Origin: Bacteroidota bacterium | GTDB lineage: Bacteria; Bacteroidota; Bacteroidia; Cytophagales; Cyclobacteriaceae | Assembly: GCA_018267275.1 (NCBI GenBank) | Contig: JAFDYV010000002.1 | Coordinates: 186,001-250,000 of the forward strand | Length of the DNA: 64,000 bases | Reading direction: 5' to 3' | Part shown: positions 1 to 7,092 of the stretch, piece after piece | How positions within the stretch are numbered: the first letter of the stretch is position 1 | How the letters are laid out: each line of letters opens with the position of its first letter | The notes under the pieces: generated by a model | Told to the model about the DNA's origin: nothing | The model's database searches: none | The model's input: the letters and a program-made list of their open reading frames with translations, nothing else | Made by a program: the position numbers and the translations under genes

Positions 1-46
1 TCAGAGCCTTTACTTATCTGAATTGGATTAGTATTTTTACGGTTAT

Positions 47-1267
47 ATGCCCGACACCCTTCTTCGGAAAAAGCTTGAAAAGAAAGAGCTCGAACTCAAT
101 GCATTGCTCGAAATCACGCAAGCGATTAACAGCAACGTATCAGAAGATTCCTTGTACAAGATTTTCAAGTTCACACTTAGATCTAATTTACAACTTACAA
201 AATTGGCATTGTTTGTACGCGATGCTGTTTGGAGTTGCAAAGTAAACTTCGGCACCAAGCTCAACTTCATGAAAGTGAAGCTTGATAGCCGATTTGAGAT
301 GGTGAAAAAAATCCACCAACTGGAAGAGTTTGATCAATGCGACTTCCATGAATTTGACATGGTAATTCCCATCTCTCACAAAAGCGAGACGTTGGCGTTG
401 GTGTTTGTGGGTGGCCTACATCACCAAAGTAATTCGCCCGAATTGGAAGAAAATGTAAAATTCATTCAGGCGCTGAGTAACATCATTGTGGTGGCCAACG
501 AGAATATGAAACTTGCCACCCAGCAATTACAGCAAGAGGCGTTTCGCAAAGAATTAGAAATTGCCAGTGATGTGCAGCAGTTCTTGTTTCCTGAGAAACT
601 ACCGAACACCGAGCATCTGAAAATTGAAGCGAGCTACTTGCCGCACGATGTTATTGGTGGTGATTATTATGATTACATCCCCATCAACAAAAATCAATTT
701 TTGATTTGTGTTGCCGATGTGAGTGGTAAAGGAATACCCGCGGCTTTGATGATGAGTAATTTTCAGGCATCGCTCAGAACCTTGTTACGGCAAACGCCCA
801 ATTTGACAGAAATTGTTGAAGCGCTCAACTACCAGGTGTTCGATAATGCCAAGGGCGAGAAATTCATTACCTTTTTTGGGGCAATTTATGACATCAACTT
901 GCGAACCATGGTGTATGTCAACGCGGGTCATAACCCTCCGTTTCTTTTCGAGAAGGGAAAAGGTGTAAGGCAGTTGGAAGAAGGCAGTACTGTGTTGGGT
1001 GCCATGCATCCGCTGCCATTCATTAACGAGGGCTTTATTACCGATTTGGCAGAGTTCACGCTGTTAGCATATACTGATGGATTGACCGAGACCGCTAACG
1101 ATGAAGGACAAGAATTTGGTCAGGAGGCGCTACGGGCGTATTTTGAAAAAAATCATCAAAAAGATTTGCGCACCATGCATCAAGACATCATCGTTCAGTT
1201 GGATGGATTTAAAGGCCGCAACAGTTACCGCGATGACATTACGTTATTAACCTGCCGCGTAGAGTGA
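47..1267 (+). CDS. SpoIIE-type PP2C serine phosphatase with N-terminal sensor region
   Basis: Predicted cytoplasmic protein serine/threonine phosphatase of the SpoIIE/RsbU class, which normally dephosphorylates an anti-sigma-factor antagonist in a partner-switching pathway. A charged helical N-terminus (about residues 5-40, coiled-coil-like) leads into a GAF-like region (about 40-155) and a linker with ELEIASDVQQFLFP. The PP2C domain fills the rest. Metal-binding aspartates are visible as D206 (GGDYYD), D224 (VADVSGKG), D344 (YTDGLTE) and D396/D397 (DDITLL), so the enzyme looks active. No anti-sigma kinase or antagonist gene lies next to it, so its target is unknown. It overlaps the next gene by 4 bp (GTGA), which suggests a shared transcript with the envelope-carbohydrate genes that follow. 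Family assignment is confident; the signal sensed is not visible. Confidence 0.88.
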   Translation: MPDTLLRKKLEKKELELNALLEITQAINSNVSEDSLYKIFKFTLRSNLQLTKLALFVRDAVWSCKVNFGTKLNFMKVKLDSRFEMVKKIHQLEEFDQCDFHEFDMVIPISHKSETLALVFVGGLHHQSNSPELEENVKFIQALSNIIVVANENMKLATQQLQQEAFRKELEIASDVQQFLFPEKLPNTEHLKIEASYLPHDVIGGDYYDYIPINKNQFLICVADVSGKGIPAALMMSNFQASLRTLLRQTPNLTEIVEALNYQVFDNAKGEKFITFFGAIYDINLRTMVYVNAGHNPPFLFEKGKGVRQLEEGSTVLGAMHPLPFINEGFITDLAEFTLLAYTDGLTETANDEGQEFGQEALRAYFEKNHQKDLRTMHQDIIVQLDGFKGRNSYRDDITLLTCRVE

Positions 1268-1938
1268 TAATTTTTCGAACACCTGCGTTTCTCCGATTTT
1301 TTTTTCCGAACCTCCTTTGGCGTGTTTCTACAGAAGCAAAAGAAATTTACTTAACATTTGATGATGGCCCAGTGCCGGGTCCCACTGAGTTTGTACTAGA
1401 TCAGCTAAATCAGTTCAATGCAAAAGCTACATTTTTTTGTATTGGAGATAACATCCGCAAACATCCTGCTATTTTTTCTTGGATTGTAAACGAAGGTCAT
1501 ACCATCGGTAACCATACTTTCCACCATTTGAAAGGCTGGGGTACTTCAACTGAAAAGTATGTGGCCAATGTTGAGTTATGCAGCGTTGAAATTTATAAGC
1601 AGTCGTCTATCATCGAGTCATTGGCTACCGACCACCAATTACTCTTCCGCCCGCCCTATGGCAGAATCCGCTCAAAGCAAATCAACGCACTGGCGTCAAA
1701 GTATAAGATTGTGATGTGGGATGTACTGACTTCTGACTATAATCAATCGCTTTCGCCTGAAAATTGTTTGCGAGGCAGTCTTCGCGCCACACGGCCCGGT
1801 TCCATTGTAGTTTTTCACGATAGCCTCAAGGCCGAAAAAAACCTTCGGTATGTATTGCCGCGTTTTTTACATGAGAAGGCGCAGCAGGGTTTTATTTTCA
1901 AATCGCTTTCTTACAGCGTTGCCTCACACCAGCCATGA
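1264..1938 (+). CDS. Polysaccharide deacetylase (NodB homology domain)
   Basis: Predicted carbohydrate esterase family 4 enzyme that removes N-acetyl groups from a polysaccharide such as peptidoglycan or an exopolysaccharide. The NodB motifs are intact: TFDDGP at residues 31-36 (catalytic and metal Asp33/Asp34), the metal-binding H-x3-H pair H84/H88 in IGNHTFHHL, and RPPYG near residue 128. A short hydrophobic N-terminus (RTPAFLRFFFPNLLW) could be a membrane anchor or poor signal sequence. The start is GTG, set by the 4-bp overlap with the phosphatase stop, and the stop overlaps the following glycosyltransferase start. At 224 aa it is a minimal one-domain deacetylase. Pairing with a glycosyltransferase points to synthesis or trimming of a surface glycan, which is inference from context. 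Confidence 0.88.
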   Translation: MIIFRTPAFLRFFFPNLLWRVSTEAKEIYLTFDDGPVPGPTEFVLDQLNQFNAKATFFCIGDNIRKHPAIFSWIVNEGHTIGNHTFHHLKGWGTSTEKYVANVELCSVEIYKQSSIIESLATDHQLLFRPPYGRIRSKQINALASKYKIVMWDVLTSDYNQSLSPENCLRGSLRATRPGSIVVFHDSLKAEKNLRYVLPRFLHEKAQQGFIFKSLSYSVASHQP

Positions 1939-2990
1939 AGGTTTTAGTAGCGCCACTTGATTGGGGACTAGGTCATGCTACTCGGTGCGTGCCCATTATC
2001 CAAGAACTCGTTAGGCAGGGACATGAAGTGGAGGTGGCATCCAGTGCTGGTGCCTTACGATTATTGCAAATAGAGTTTCCGCAGTTAGAGTTCTTTGAGT
2101 TGCCTTCTTATCACCCCGAATATTCCTTGTCTTCGAACCTGCTACCTAAGCTCATCCGCCAAAGCAAAAAGTTTTTCAGCGCCATCAAACAAGAGCACTT
2201 GCTGATGGAAGAAATTGTGAAGGCACGCGCTATCGAGGTCATCGTCTCCGATCATCGGTATGGGTGTCATTCGGGTAAAACCAAAAATATTTTTGTTACG
2301 CACCAAGTCAATTTTCAGTTCCAAGGTTTTTGGAAAGTGGGTGGCGGCCTTTTCAATTCTTGGCATCATCACAATATGTTGCCGTTTCAAGAAATCTGGA
2401 TTCCAGATTTGCCGGGGTCTTTGCTATCGGGCGATCTTTCTCGCAGTAGTTTGCCAAATTGCAAATACGTTGGCCTCCTGTCACGGTTTCGCGAACCAAG
2501 TTTGCAAGAGATACAATATGACTTATTGGTGTTGATTTCTGGGCCTGAGCCACAGCGCTCCATTTTTGAACGAATAATGAAATGGGAGGTTTCAAAAACG
2601 AATTTTAAAGTGCTGATTGTGAAAGGTCAAGTGGGTCTCAAGCAAAACAACCTTACCCAGCACCAAATTGCCGAGGTAGATCACCTTCCTGGCGATGAAT
2701 TGCAGCAAGCCATTGAACAGTCAAAATTTATCGTTTGCCGATCGGGTTACAGCAGCTTAATGGATTTGGCCAGACTGAAAAGGAAGAATGTGTTGTTAGT
2801 GCCTACTCCGGGGCAGCCTGAGCAAATCTATCTGGCCAACATATTGAACAATAAAAACCTTATTCATTCGGTGTCGCAACACAAAATTTCGCTTGAGGAG
2901 GACCTACGTTTAGCAAGCCAGTATAAAGGTTTCGGGGAGCTGGTCGAGCAAGATTTGTTGCAGGCTGCAGTAGCATCAATCGATTCATAA
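1935..2990 (+). CDS. MurG/GT28-like glycosyltransferase
   Basis: A 351-aa protein with a two-domain glycosyltransferase B look. The N-terminus MKVLVAPLDWGLGHATRC is the family's glycine-rich acceptor-side loop. The C-terminal half carries the GT28-like donor-site signature (FIVCRSGYSSLMDLARL, then VPTPGQPEQIYLA), comparable to the nucleotide-sugar site of MurG and related enzymes. No signal peptide or membrane segment is obvious, so it probably acts at the cytoplasmic face of the membrane. It starts inside the deacetylase stop codon (ATGA overlap), so the two are almost certainly co-translated. The sugar donor and acceptor cannot be told from sequence. This looks like the uncharacterised Bacteroidota glycosyltransferase family rather than MurG itself. 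Confidence 0.75.
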   Translation: MKVLVAPLDWGLGHATRCVPIIQELVRQGHEVEVASSAGALRLLQIEFPQLEFFELPSYHPEYSLSSNLLPKLIRQSKKFFSAIKQEHLLMEEIVKARAIEVIVSDHRYGCHSGKTKNIFVTHQVNFQFQGFWKVGGGLFNSWHHHNMLPFQEIWIPDLPGSLLSGDLSRSSLPNCKYVGLLSRFREPSLQEIQYDLLVLISGPEPQRSIFERIMKWEVSKTNFKVLIVKGQVGLKQNNLTQHQIAEVDHLPGDELQQAIEQSKFIVCRSGYSSLMDLARLKRKNVLLVPTPGQPEQIYLANILNNKNLIHSVSQHKISLEEDLRLASQYKGFGELVEQDLLQAAVASIDS

Positions 2991-2996
2991 ACGTGT

Positions 2997-3004
2997 TACC
3001 TTTG
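2997..3004 (+). promoter_or_regulatory. -7 box TACCTTTG, leaderless geometry
   Basis: Matches the Bacteroidota TAnnTTTG element and ends only 4 nt before the ATG of the diacylglycerol-kinase-like gene, so a transcript would begin at or next to the start codon. No good TTG -33 element is visible at the usual spacing. Confidence 0.5.
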
Positions 3005-3008
3005 TGAG

Positions 3009-3356
3009 ATGAGACGTCTCTTTAAAAGTTTTGGCTTTGCAATTAACGGCATGTTTACGGCTTGGCGCGAACAACTCAATTTGAAAATACATGCTGCAAT
3101 AGCCTTTCTTGTTTTGATATTAGGATGGCAAATGCGCATTTCGAAATATGAGTGGTATGTAGTGATTCTTTGCATTGGGGTGGTTCTTGCAGCAGAGCTA
3201 TTCAATAGCGCGATTGAAAAATGGGTGGACTTAGTGCAGCCACAAAGGAATGAAACCGCAGGAAGAATGAAAGACATTTCTGCCGCTGCCGTATTGGTGG
3301 TTGCTTTGGCAGCTGCGGTAGTCGGTGCGATTATTTTTTTTGACAAGTTATTTTAA
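3009..3356 (+). CDS. dgkA: Diacylglycerol kinase family protein (DgkA/undecaprenol kinase-like)
   Basis: Small integral membrane lipid kinase of the DgkA family. In Gram-negative relatives it phosphorylates diacylglycerol; in Gram-positives the same fold phosphorylates undecaprenol. At 115 aa it has the family length and three hydrophobic helices (about 28-45, 49-66, 92-110). Conserved residues are present: E21/N24 in REQLN, the active-site helix AAELFNSAIE (E63, N66, E70) and KD at 88-89 before the last helix. Its promoter box sits almost on the start codon. It is separated from the preceding glycosyltransferase by only 18 bp but appears to have its own promoter. Which lipid it uses cannot be decided here. 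Confidence 0.88.
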   Translation: MRRLFKSFGFAINGMFTAWREQLNLKIHAAIAFLVLILGWQMRISKYEWYVVILCIGVVLAAELFNSAIEKWVDLVQPQRNETAGRMKDISAAAVLVVALAAAVVGAIIFFDKLF

Positions 3357-3383
3357 CCACGTCTCTTAAAAAATCAAATCAGG

Positions 3384-3411
3384 AATCTGAAATCTGAAAT
3401 CTTAAATTCTT
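3384..3411 (+). repeat. Heptanucleotide tandem repeat before tatD
   Basis: Four 7-nt units, AATCTGA, AATCTGA, AATCTTA and AATTCTT, end 2 nt before the tatD ATG and occupy its ribosome-binding region. Two other heptamer arrays lie at gene edges in this window (18420-18454 and 35509-35532), with a different core. Confidence 0.75.
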
Positions 3412-3413
3412 CA

Positions 3414-4181
3414 ATGTCTTTTTGGATCGACACGCACGCCCACATCTACTCTGATGAGTTTAAGCCCGATAGGCAAGACATGCTGAGTCGTGCCGTTGAA
3501 GCTGATGTTCAGCGCATTTACATGCCGAACATCGATCACACATCAATTGATAATATGTTGGAGTTGGAAGCGAAGTCAGCGGGTGTTTGTGTGAGTATGA
3601 TGGGCTTGCACCCCTGCTACGTAAAAAAGGAATTTGAGAAAGAACTCTATTTGGTTGAAGAATGGCTCGGCAAGCGCAAGTTTGCTGCCGTGGGCGAGAT
3701 AGGCACCGATTTGTATTGGGACAAAACCTTTTGGGGCCAGCAACAAGAGGCATTTAAAGTGCAGGTGGGATGGGCGAAAAAATACCGACTTCCCATTGTG
3801 ATTCATTGTCGCGAATCAATTGATGAAACCATTCAATTGTTGGAACCCATGTTGGATGGTGAACTCACGGGTGTATTTCATTGCTTCTCGGGCTCAGTAG
3901 AGCAAGCGAAGAAAATCATGGCGATGGGATTTTATCTAGGCATTGGAGGGGTGGCCACCTTTAAGAATGGAGGCTTGGATAAAGTACTTCCGGAAATTGG
4001 ACTCGAGAAGTTAATCTTGGAAACCGACAGCCCTTACTTGGCTCCGGTTCCGCATCGCGGCAAGCGAAATGAACCGGCATACCTTCCACTTGTGGCGCAA
4101 AAGATTTGCGATTACAAAAAAATAAGTGAGCAACAATTAAAAGACGTTACCTTCGCCAATGCGAATCGACTTTTTTCATGA
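3414..4181 (+). CDS. tatD: TatD family metal-dependent hydrolase
   Basis: Cytoplasmic TIM-barrel hydrolase of the TatD family, known as a Mg-dependent 3'-5' exonuclease or DNase. All metal ligands are visible: HxH at H8/H10 (DTHAHIY), E95 (VGEIGTDL), H131 (VIHCRES), H156 (GVFHCFSG) and D205 (ETDSPYLAP). At 255 aa it is full length. The ATG follows directly on a heptamer repeat, so the Shine-Dalgarno is unusual or absent. The last codons overlap the asparaginase start by 4 bp, giving a translationally coupled pair. The role is quality control or degradation of DNA by family; nothing in the context makes it more specific. Confidence 0.92.
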   Translation: MSFWIDTHAHIYSDEFKPDRQDMLSRAVEADVQRIYMPNIDHTSIDNMLELEAKSAGVCVSMMGLHPCYVKKEFEKELYLVEEWLGKRKFAAVGEIGTDLYWDKTFWGQQQEAFKVQVGWAKKYRLPIVIHCRESIDETIQLLEPMLDGELTGVFHCFSGSVEQAKKIMAMGFYLGIGGVATFKNGGLDKVLPEIGLEKLILETDSPYLAPVPHRGKRNEPAYLPLVAQKICDYKKISEQQLKDVTFANANRLFS

Positions 4182-5245
4182 CTACCTACCGAACTGTCAG
4201 CATTAATACCGCATCGCCAAGCCCCGCACAAGCGAAAATTATGATTGTGTACACGGGCGGTACGTTCGGCATGGTGCGCAATAAAGAAGGCTCACTGATC
4301 CCATTTGACTTTGCATCGATTCTGGAACATTTGCCCACGCTCAAGAACTTATTTTTAGACCTGACGGTCGTGTCATTTGATGATCCCATCGATTCATCCA
4401 ATATTCAGCCTACGCATTGGCAAACGATTGGGCAAATTATCAGTGATCACTATCAGCAACATGATGGTTTTGTGGTGCTCCACGGTACAGATACAATGTC
4501 GTTCACAGCCTCTGCCCTCAGTTTCATGCTACAAGGCTTAGCCAAGCCTGTCATCTTTACGGGCGCGCAGTTGCCAATCAGCGAACCGCGGTCTGATGCG
4601 CGAGAGAACTTAATCACTTCATTGGAGATTGCAGCAGCGAAAAAAGACGGTCAACCGCTTGTGCCCGAAGTTTGCGTTTTTTTTGATTACGAGTTATTGA
4701 GGGGCAACCGTAGCAAGAAAGTAGAAAGCCGTCACTTCGATGCATTTGAATCCAGCAATTACCCTGTGCTGGCCAAGGCGGGTGTTGCTATCGACTATAA
4801 TTACAACGCCATTCATGTGCCGCGGGCGGGTCGTGTGTTCAAATTGAGGTCGGGGTTCAACAACCAAGTGGCAGTGCTGAAGTTTTTCCCAGGCATTAGC
4901 GAGGCGACTGTCTCGGCAGTGGTGGCCACGCCTGGCTTGCAAGCTTTGGTCATTGAAACCTTTGGTTCGGGCAATGCACCTGCATTGGGCTGGTTAAAGA
5001 AATTGCTGGCCAAAGCAATTGACCAAGGATTGTTGGTGTTGAACATAACGCAGTGTGGGGGGGGCAGGGTAGAGCAAGGAAAGTATGAGACCAGCCAATG
5101 GTTGAAGGAAATTGGTGTGATCAGTGGTGCCGACATGACGTTGGAGGCGGCCGTTACCAAGCTGATGATATTATTAAGTGAGCAGGGGCTGGAAAAAACC
5201 AAACAGTTAATAGGGAAGCCATTGGCTGGCGAGTTGACCGTATGA
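4178..5245 (+). CDS. ansA: Type I (cytoplasmic) L-asparaginase
   Basis: Hydrolyses L-asparagine to aspartate and ammonia. The two catalytic motifs are intact: YTGGTFGM with nucleophile Thr29 after a roughly 20-residue leader, and LHGTDTM with T104/D105. There is no signal peptide, which with the 355-aa length fits the type I cytoplasmic enzyme rather than the periplasmic type II. The start codon lies inside the tatD stop. The N-terminal 20 residues (TTYRTVSINTASPSPAQ) are longer than in the E. coli enzyme, so a later start is possible, but no good internal ATG precedes the catalytic loop except the Met at residue 22. Downstream the next feature is a broken tRNA-Ser end on the opposite strand. 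Confidence 0.92.
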   Translation: MTTYRTVSINTASPSPAQAKIMIVYTGGTFGMVRNKEGSLIPFDFASILEHLPTLKNLFLDLTVVSFDDPIDSSNIQPTHWQTIGQIISDHYQQHDGFVVLHGTDTMSFTASALSFMLQGLAKPVIFTGAQLPISEPRSDARENLITSLEIAAAKKDGQPLVPEVCVFFDYELLRGNRSKKVESRHFDAFESSNYPVLAKAGVAIDYNYNAIHVPRAGRVFKLRSGFNNQVAVLKFFPGISEATVSAVVATPGLQALVIETFGSGNAPALGWLKKLLAKAIDQGLLVLNITQCGGGRVEQGKYETSQWLKEIGVISGADMTLEAAVTKLMILLSEQGLEKTKQLIGKPLAGELTV

Positions 5246-5261
5246 TTTCTAAATAAAAACT

Positions 5262-5281
5262 GCGGAGAGGGCGGGATTCGA
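5262..5281 (-). pseudogene. 3' end fragment of tRNA-Ser
   Basis: Twenty bases identical to the 3' end of the intact tRNA-Ser (T-loop into acceptor stem, discriminator G and the next base). Upstream sequence then diverges into a palindrome, so this cannot fold as a tRNA. Confidence 0.8.
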
Positions 5282-5283
5282 CC

Positions 5284-5311
5284 TGCCCTCTGAAGCTTTA
5301 GCGAAGGAGGG
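5284..5311 (-). repeat. Palindrome A beside GIY-YIG gene 1
   Basis: Minus strand reads CCCTCCTTCGCTAAAG then CTTCAGAGGG. It shares the core CTCCTTCGC(T/C)AA(A/G)GC with the palindromes at 5637-5664 and 6018-6047 and is fused directly to the tRNA-Ser 3' fragment. Confidence 0.65.
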
Positions 5312-5341
5312 ATGCTCCGCGAAATTCCAGAGGCGTTCTCA

Positions 5342-5578
5342 CTATAAAAAATGCTTATTCCTAAATGCAATCCCGGAGCCAGACTTCAAGTACTTTTCAA
5401 AAGCGAAAGCATGTTCTTTGGTTGTAAAGGCGCAATAAAAGACTAATTCAACAGGAAGACCAGTTTTGGTGTATTCGACATGTCCGTGATTGTGTCTTTC
5501 TAACCTTTTGTGCAGGTCATTTGTGCAGCCCGTATAAAAAGTTTCATCAGCGCAGCGCAATATATATACGAACTGCAT
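5342..5578 (-). CDS. GIY-YIG domain nuclease-like protein 1
   Basis: A 78-aa single-domain GIY-YIG protein of the UPF0213/YhbQ type. It has VYILRC (GIY position), FYTGCTNDLHKRLERHN (YIG position followed by the conserved Arg) and a glutamate in FEKYLKSGSG. The ATG at 5578 is chosen over an upstream in-frame TTG, because the family begins M-x-x-V/A-Y-I/V-L. It is only distantly similar to the second GIY-YIG protein on the other side of the tRNA, so the two are not a recent duplication. It ends in LKSGSGIAFRN-type sequence common in these proteins. It probably cuts or binds DNA; a link to insertion at tRNA-Ser is inferred from position only. Confidence 0.8.
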   Translation of the reverse strand: MQFVYILRCADETFYTGCTNDLHKRLERHNHGHVEYTKTGLPVELVFYCAFTTKEHAFAFEKYLKSGSGIAFRNKHFL

Positions 5579-5636
5579 TATCAACTTGTATTAGTTTTTA
5601 GCGTAGGCTATTAGATTTTAATCTCGAATAACTTAA

Positions 5637-5664
5637 TCCTCCTTCGCCAAGGCTACGGAGGATC
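5637..5664. repeat. Palindrome B between tRNA-Ser and GIY-YIG gene 1
   Basis: Outer arms ATCCTCC/GGAGGAT pair perfectly over 7 bp around a core TTCGCCAAGGCTAC. It is the cleanest of three related palindromes in this locus and lies 3 nt beyond the tRNA-Ser 3' end, so it could also act in tRNA 3' processing or termination. Confidence 0.75.
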
Positions 5665-5667
5665 AAG

Positions 5668-5754
5668 CGGAGAGGGCGGGATTCGAACCCGCGATACCCT
5701 TTCGAGTATACACACTTTCCAGGCGTGCTCCTTCAACCACTCGGACACCTCTCC
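5668..5754 (-). tRNA. tRNA-Ser (anticodon GGA)
   Basis: Complete class II tRNA of 87 nt. Acceptor arms are GGAGAGG and CCTCTCC with discriminator G. The D arm contains GTCCGAGTGGTTGAAGGAG. The anticodon stem-loop is CACGC-CTGGAAA-GTGTG with anticodon GGA at 5718-5720, then a long variable arm, and a T arm GCGGG-TTCGAAT-CCCGC. The 3' CCA is not encoded. It would read UCC and UCU serine codons. It is flanked on both sides by GIY-YIG genes and by broken copies of its own ends. Confidence 0.96.
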
Positions 5755-5759
5755 AAAAT

Positions 5760-6002
5760 TCAAATTATTCCCTTTTCTTTCAAGTAAAGATAGCCGCTAA
5801 TGGACTTAAAGAACCTCTCTCGCCTTGTTGCCTCTGCTCGAGTTTGGTATTCCTCGAAATAATGCAATGCCCAAGGCCGCCTGCCTTTCGTATACTTTAC
5901 TTTTCCAGAATTGTGTTCATTAAGCCGTTTGCCTAAATCTTCGGTGCTACCATAGTAGTGAGTTTTGGTTGATTCACTTCTCAATACGTAGGCGTAGAAC
6001 AT
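5760..6002 (-). CDS. GIY-YIG domain nuclease-like protein 2
   Basis: An 80-aa single-domain GIY-YIG protein: YAYVLRS (GIY), [17 protein letters not shown] (YIG plus conserved Arg) and a C-terminal [19 protein letters not shown] with the likely catalytic Glu. The stop codon lies only 6 bp from the 5' end of the tRNA-Ser on the same strand, so tRNA and nuclease may share a transcript. Sequence identity with the other GIY-YIG protein of the locus is low (roughly one third by eye). Upstream of its start is a palindrome and then a 21-nt piece of tRNA-Ser 5' end. A homing-like role is plausible but unproven. Confidence 0.8.
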   Translation of the reverse strand: MFYAYVLRSESTKTHYYGSTEDLGKRLNEHNSGKVKYTKGRRPWALHYFEEYQTRAEATRRERFFKSISGYLYLKEKGII

Positions 6003-6017
6003 AACTTAAGTTTAAGT

Positions 6018-6047
6018 TGCTCCTTTGCCGAAGGCATCCCTTCGGGA
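6018..6047. repeat. Palindrome C upstream of GIY-YIG gene 2
   Basis: Minus strand CCGAAGG-GATG-CCTTCGG forms a 7-bp perfect hairpin with a 4-nt loop, continuing into CAAAGGAGC. It shares the CTCCTTYGCC core with the other two palindromes and joins directly to the tRNA-Ser 5' fragment. Confidence 0.7.
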
Positions 6048-6068
6048 CAACCACTCGGACACCTCTCC
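6048..6068 (-). pseudogene. 5' end fragment of tRNA-Ser
   Basis: Twenty-one bases identical to the first 21 nt of the intact tRNA-Ser (acceptor 5' arm through the D-loop). Four A/T-run flanking bases upstream also match. It then breaks into the palindrome instead of the D-arm 3' half. Confidence 0.82.
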
Positions 6069-6221
6069 AAAAAGGCCACAAAGAAATGGATTAATACGGT
6101 TTTAATCTACCCGCTCTGGCCTATTTCTGTCCTTTTTCTGTGACTTTATGCCTACTTAATGATTGTACTCAGCGCAGTGAAAGAAATAATCGATGGTTTT
6201 TTAGTTTTTTTTCCAAATTCT

Positions 6222-6252
6222 TGCGAGGAAATGGGCAAAACCTTTAATTTTG
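6222..6252 (+). promoter_or_regulatory. Promoter of the exbB operon
   Basis: TTG at 6222-6224, a 20-nt spacer and TAATTTTG at 6245-6252 match the Bacteroidota primary-sigma consensus (TTG-N19/20-TAnnTTTG). This leaves a leader of roughly 25 nt to the exbB ATG. Confidence 0.7.
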
Positions 6253-6284
6253 GCCACTTCAAGTTTTATCATAAACCTTAAACC

Positions 6285-7085
6285 ATGAAAAAATTAGTAA
6301 CGATTCTAGCTTTCTTCGGAGTGCTTGCATTTGGCGCTTCAAAAGCGTTGGCGCAAGCTGACTCTACACAGGCTGCTACCGAAGCAGCCGCACCTGCAGC
6401 ATCATCTGTGACTGAAACCCCTGCAACTGATGCAGCGGCTGCAGAAGAACAATCATTCCACCAAGTATTGAAGCAGAAGTTCATCGATGGAGGTCCTCCC
6501 TTTATGTGGCCGATTTTGATCGTGTTCATTTTGGGCTTGGCCATTGCCATCGAAAGAATTATTACCCTGAATATGGCAACCACCAACACCAAGAAGTTGT
6601 TGAGCCAGATTGAGGATGCGCTTGCAAAAGGTGGCGTGGAAGCAGCTAAAGACGTTACCAAAAATACCCGCGGCCCTGTGGCTTCTATCTTCACACAAGG
6701 TTTAATGCGCTCAGGCGAAGGTGTGGACATGGTTGAAAAATCAATCGTATCTTATGGTGGTGTTGAGATGGGTCGCCTTGAATCAGGTTTAATCTGGATT
6801 TCGTTGTGTATTTCACTCGGCCCTATGTTGGGATTCTTCGGTACTGTTGTGGGGATGGTGGACGCGTTTGAAGCCATCGAAGCTGCCGGAGATATCTCTC
6901 CTTCTATCGTTGCCGGTGGTATGAAAGTGGCCTTGATCACAACCGTAGGTGGTTTGATCGTGGGTATGGTGCTTCAAGTTTTGTACAACTATTGCGTATC
7001 TAAAATCGATAGCTTGGTAAACAGAATGGAAGACGCCTCTATTTCATTGATTGACATTTTGGTAAAGCACAAACTTTCTAAATAA
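6285..7085 (+). CDS. exbB: MotA/TolQ/ExbB proton channel family protein
   Basis: Inner-membrane proton-channel subunit that, with ExbD, turns the proton gradient into force on TonB- or TolA-like proteins. After a cleavable-looking signal peptide (cut near ALA|QAD, residue 23) comes an Ala/Thr/Glu-rich segment (about 24-56) and then TM1 at about 74-94 (PPFMWPILIVFILGLAIAIERI). The typical TolQ/ExbB TM2-TM3 block follows, with LGPMLGFFGTVVGMVDAF and GGMKVALITTVGGLIVGMVLQVLYN. At 266 aa it is longer than E. coli ExbB because of the N-terminal extension. It is first in a tight operon with a small membrane protein and two ExbD genes and probably powers TonB-dependent import such as that of the receptor encoded at 12697-14925. 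Confidence 0.92.
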   Translation: MKKLVTILAFFGVLAFGASKALAQADSTQAATEAAAPAASSVTETPATDAAAAEEQSFHQVLKQKFIDGGPPFMWPILIVFILGLAIAIERIITLNMATTNTKKLLSQIEDALAKGGVEAAKDVTKNTRGPVASIFTQGLMRSGEGVDMVEKSIVSYGGVEMGRLESGLIWISLCISLGPMLGFFGTVVGMVDAFEAIEAAGDISPSIVAGGMKVALITTVGGLIVGMVLQVLYNYCVSKIDSLVNRMEDASISLIDILVKHKLSK

Positions 7086-7092
7086 GAAAAGT

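Larger units (their letters stand above)
5262..6068 (-). mobile_element. Candidate tRNA-Ser-borne element with two GIY-YIG nuclease genes
   Basis: Read on the minus strand the order is: 5' end of a tRNA-Ser, palindrome, GIY-YIG gene, complete tRNA-Ser(GGA), palindrome, second GIY-YIG gene, palindrome, 3' end of a tRNA-Ser. The two outer pieces do not overlap in tRNA coordinates (about nt 1-21 and 69-87). They are what would remain if about 770 bp carrying an intact tRNA-Ser had replaced the middle of an older tRNA-Ser. The arrangement is seen directly; mobility is inference. Single-domain GIY-YIG proteins of this size are common in Bacteroidota, but I know of no described element of this form. 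Confidence 0.55.

Noticed and set aside
4813-5370. A 185-codon open frame on the minus strand overlapping the asparaginase gene and the tRNA-Ser 3' fragment
   Set aside because: It lies antisense to a clear gene, its start lies inside the first GIY-YIG gene, and its protein has no recognisable pattern; it is a by-product of the tRNA fragment and palindrome.
6040-6068. A second complete tRNA-Ser
   Set aside because: Only the first 21 nt match; the anticodon arm, variable arm and T arm are missing.
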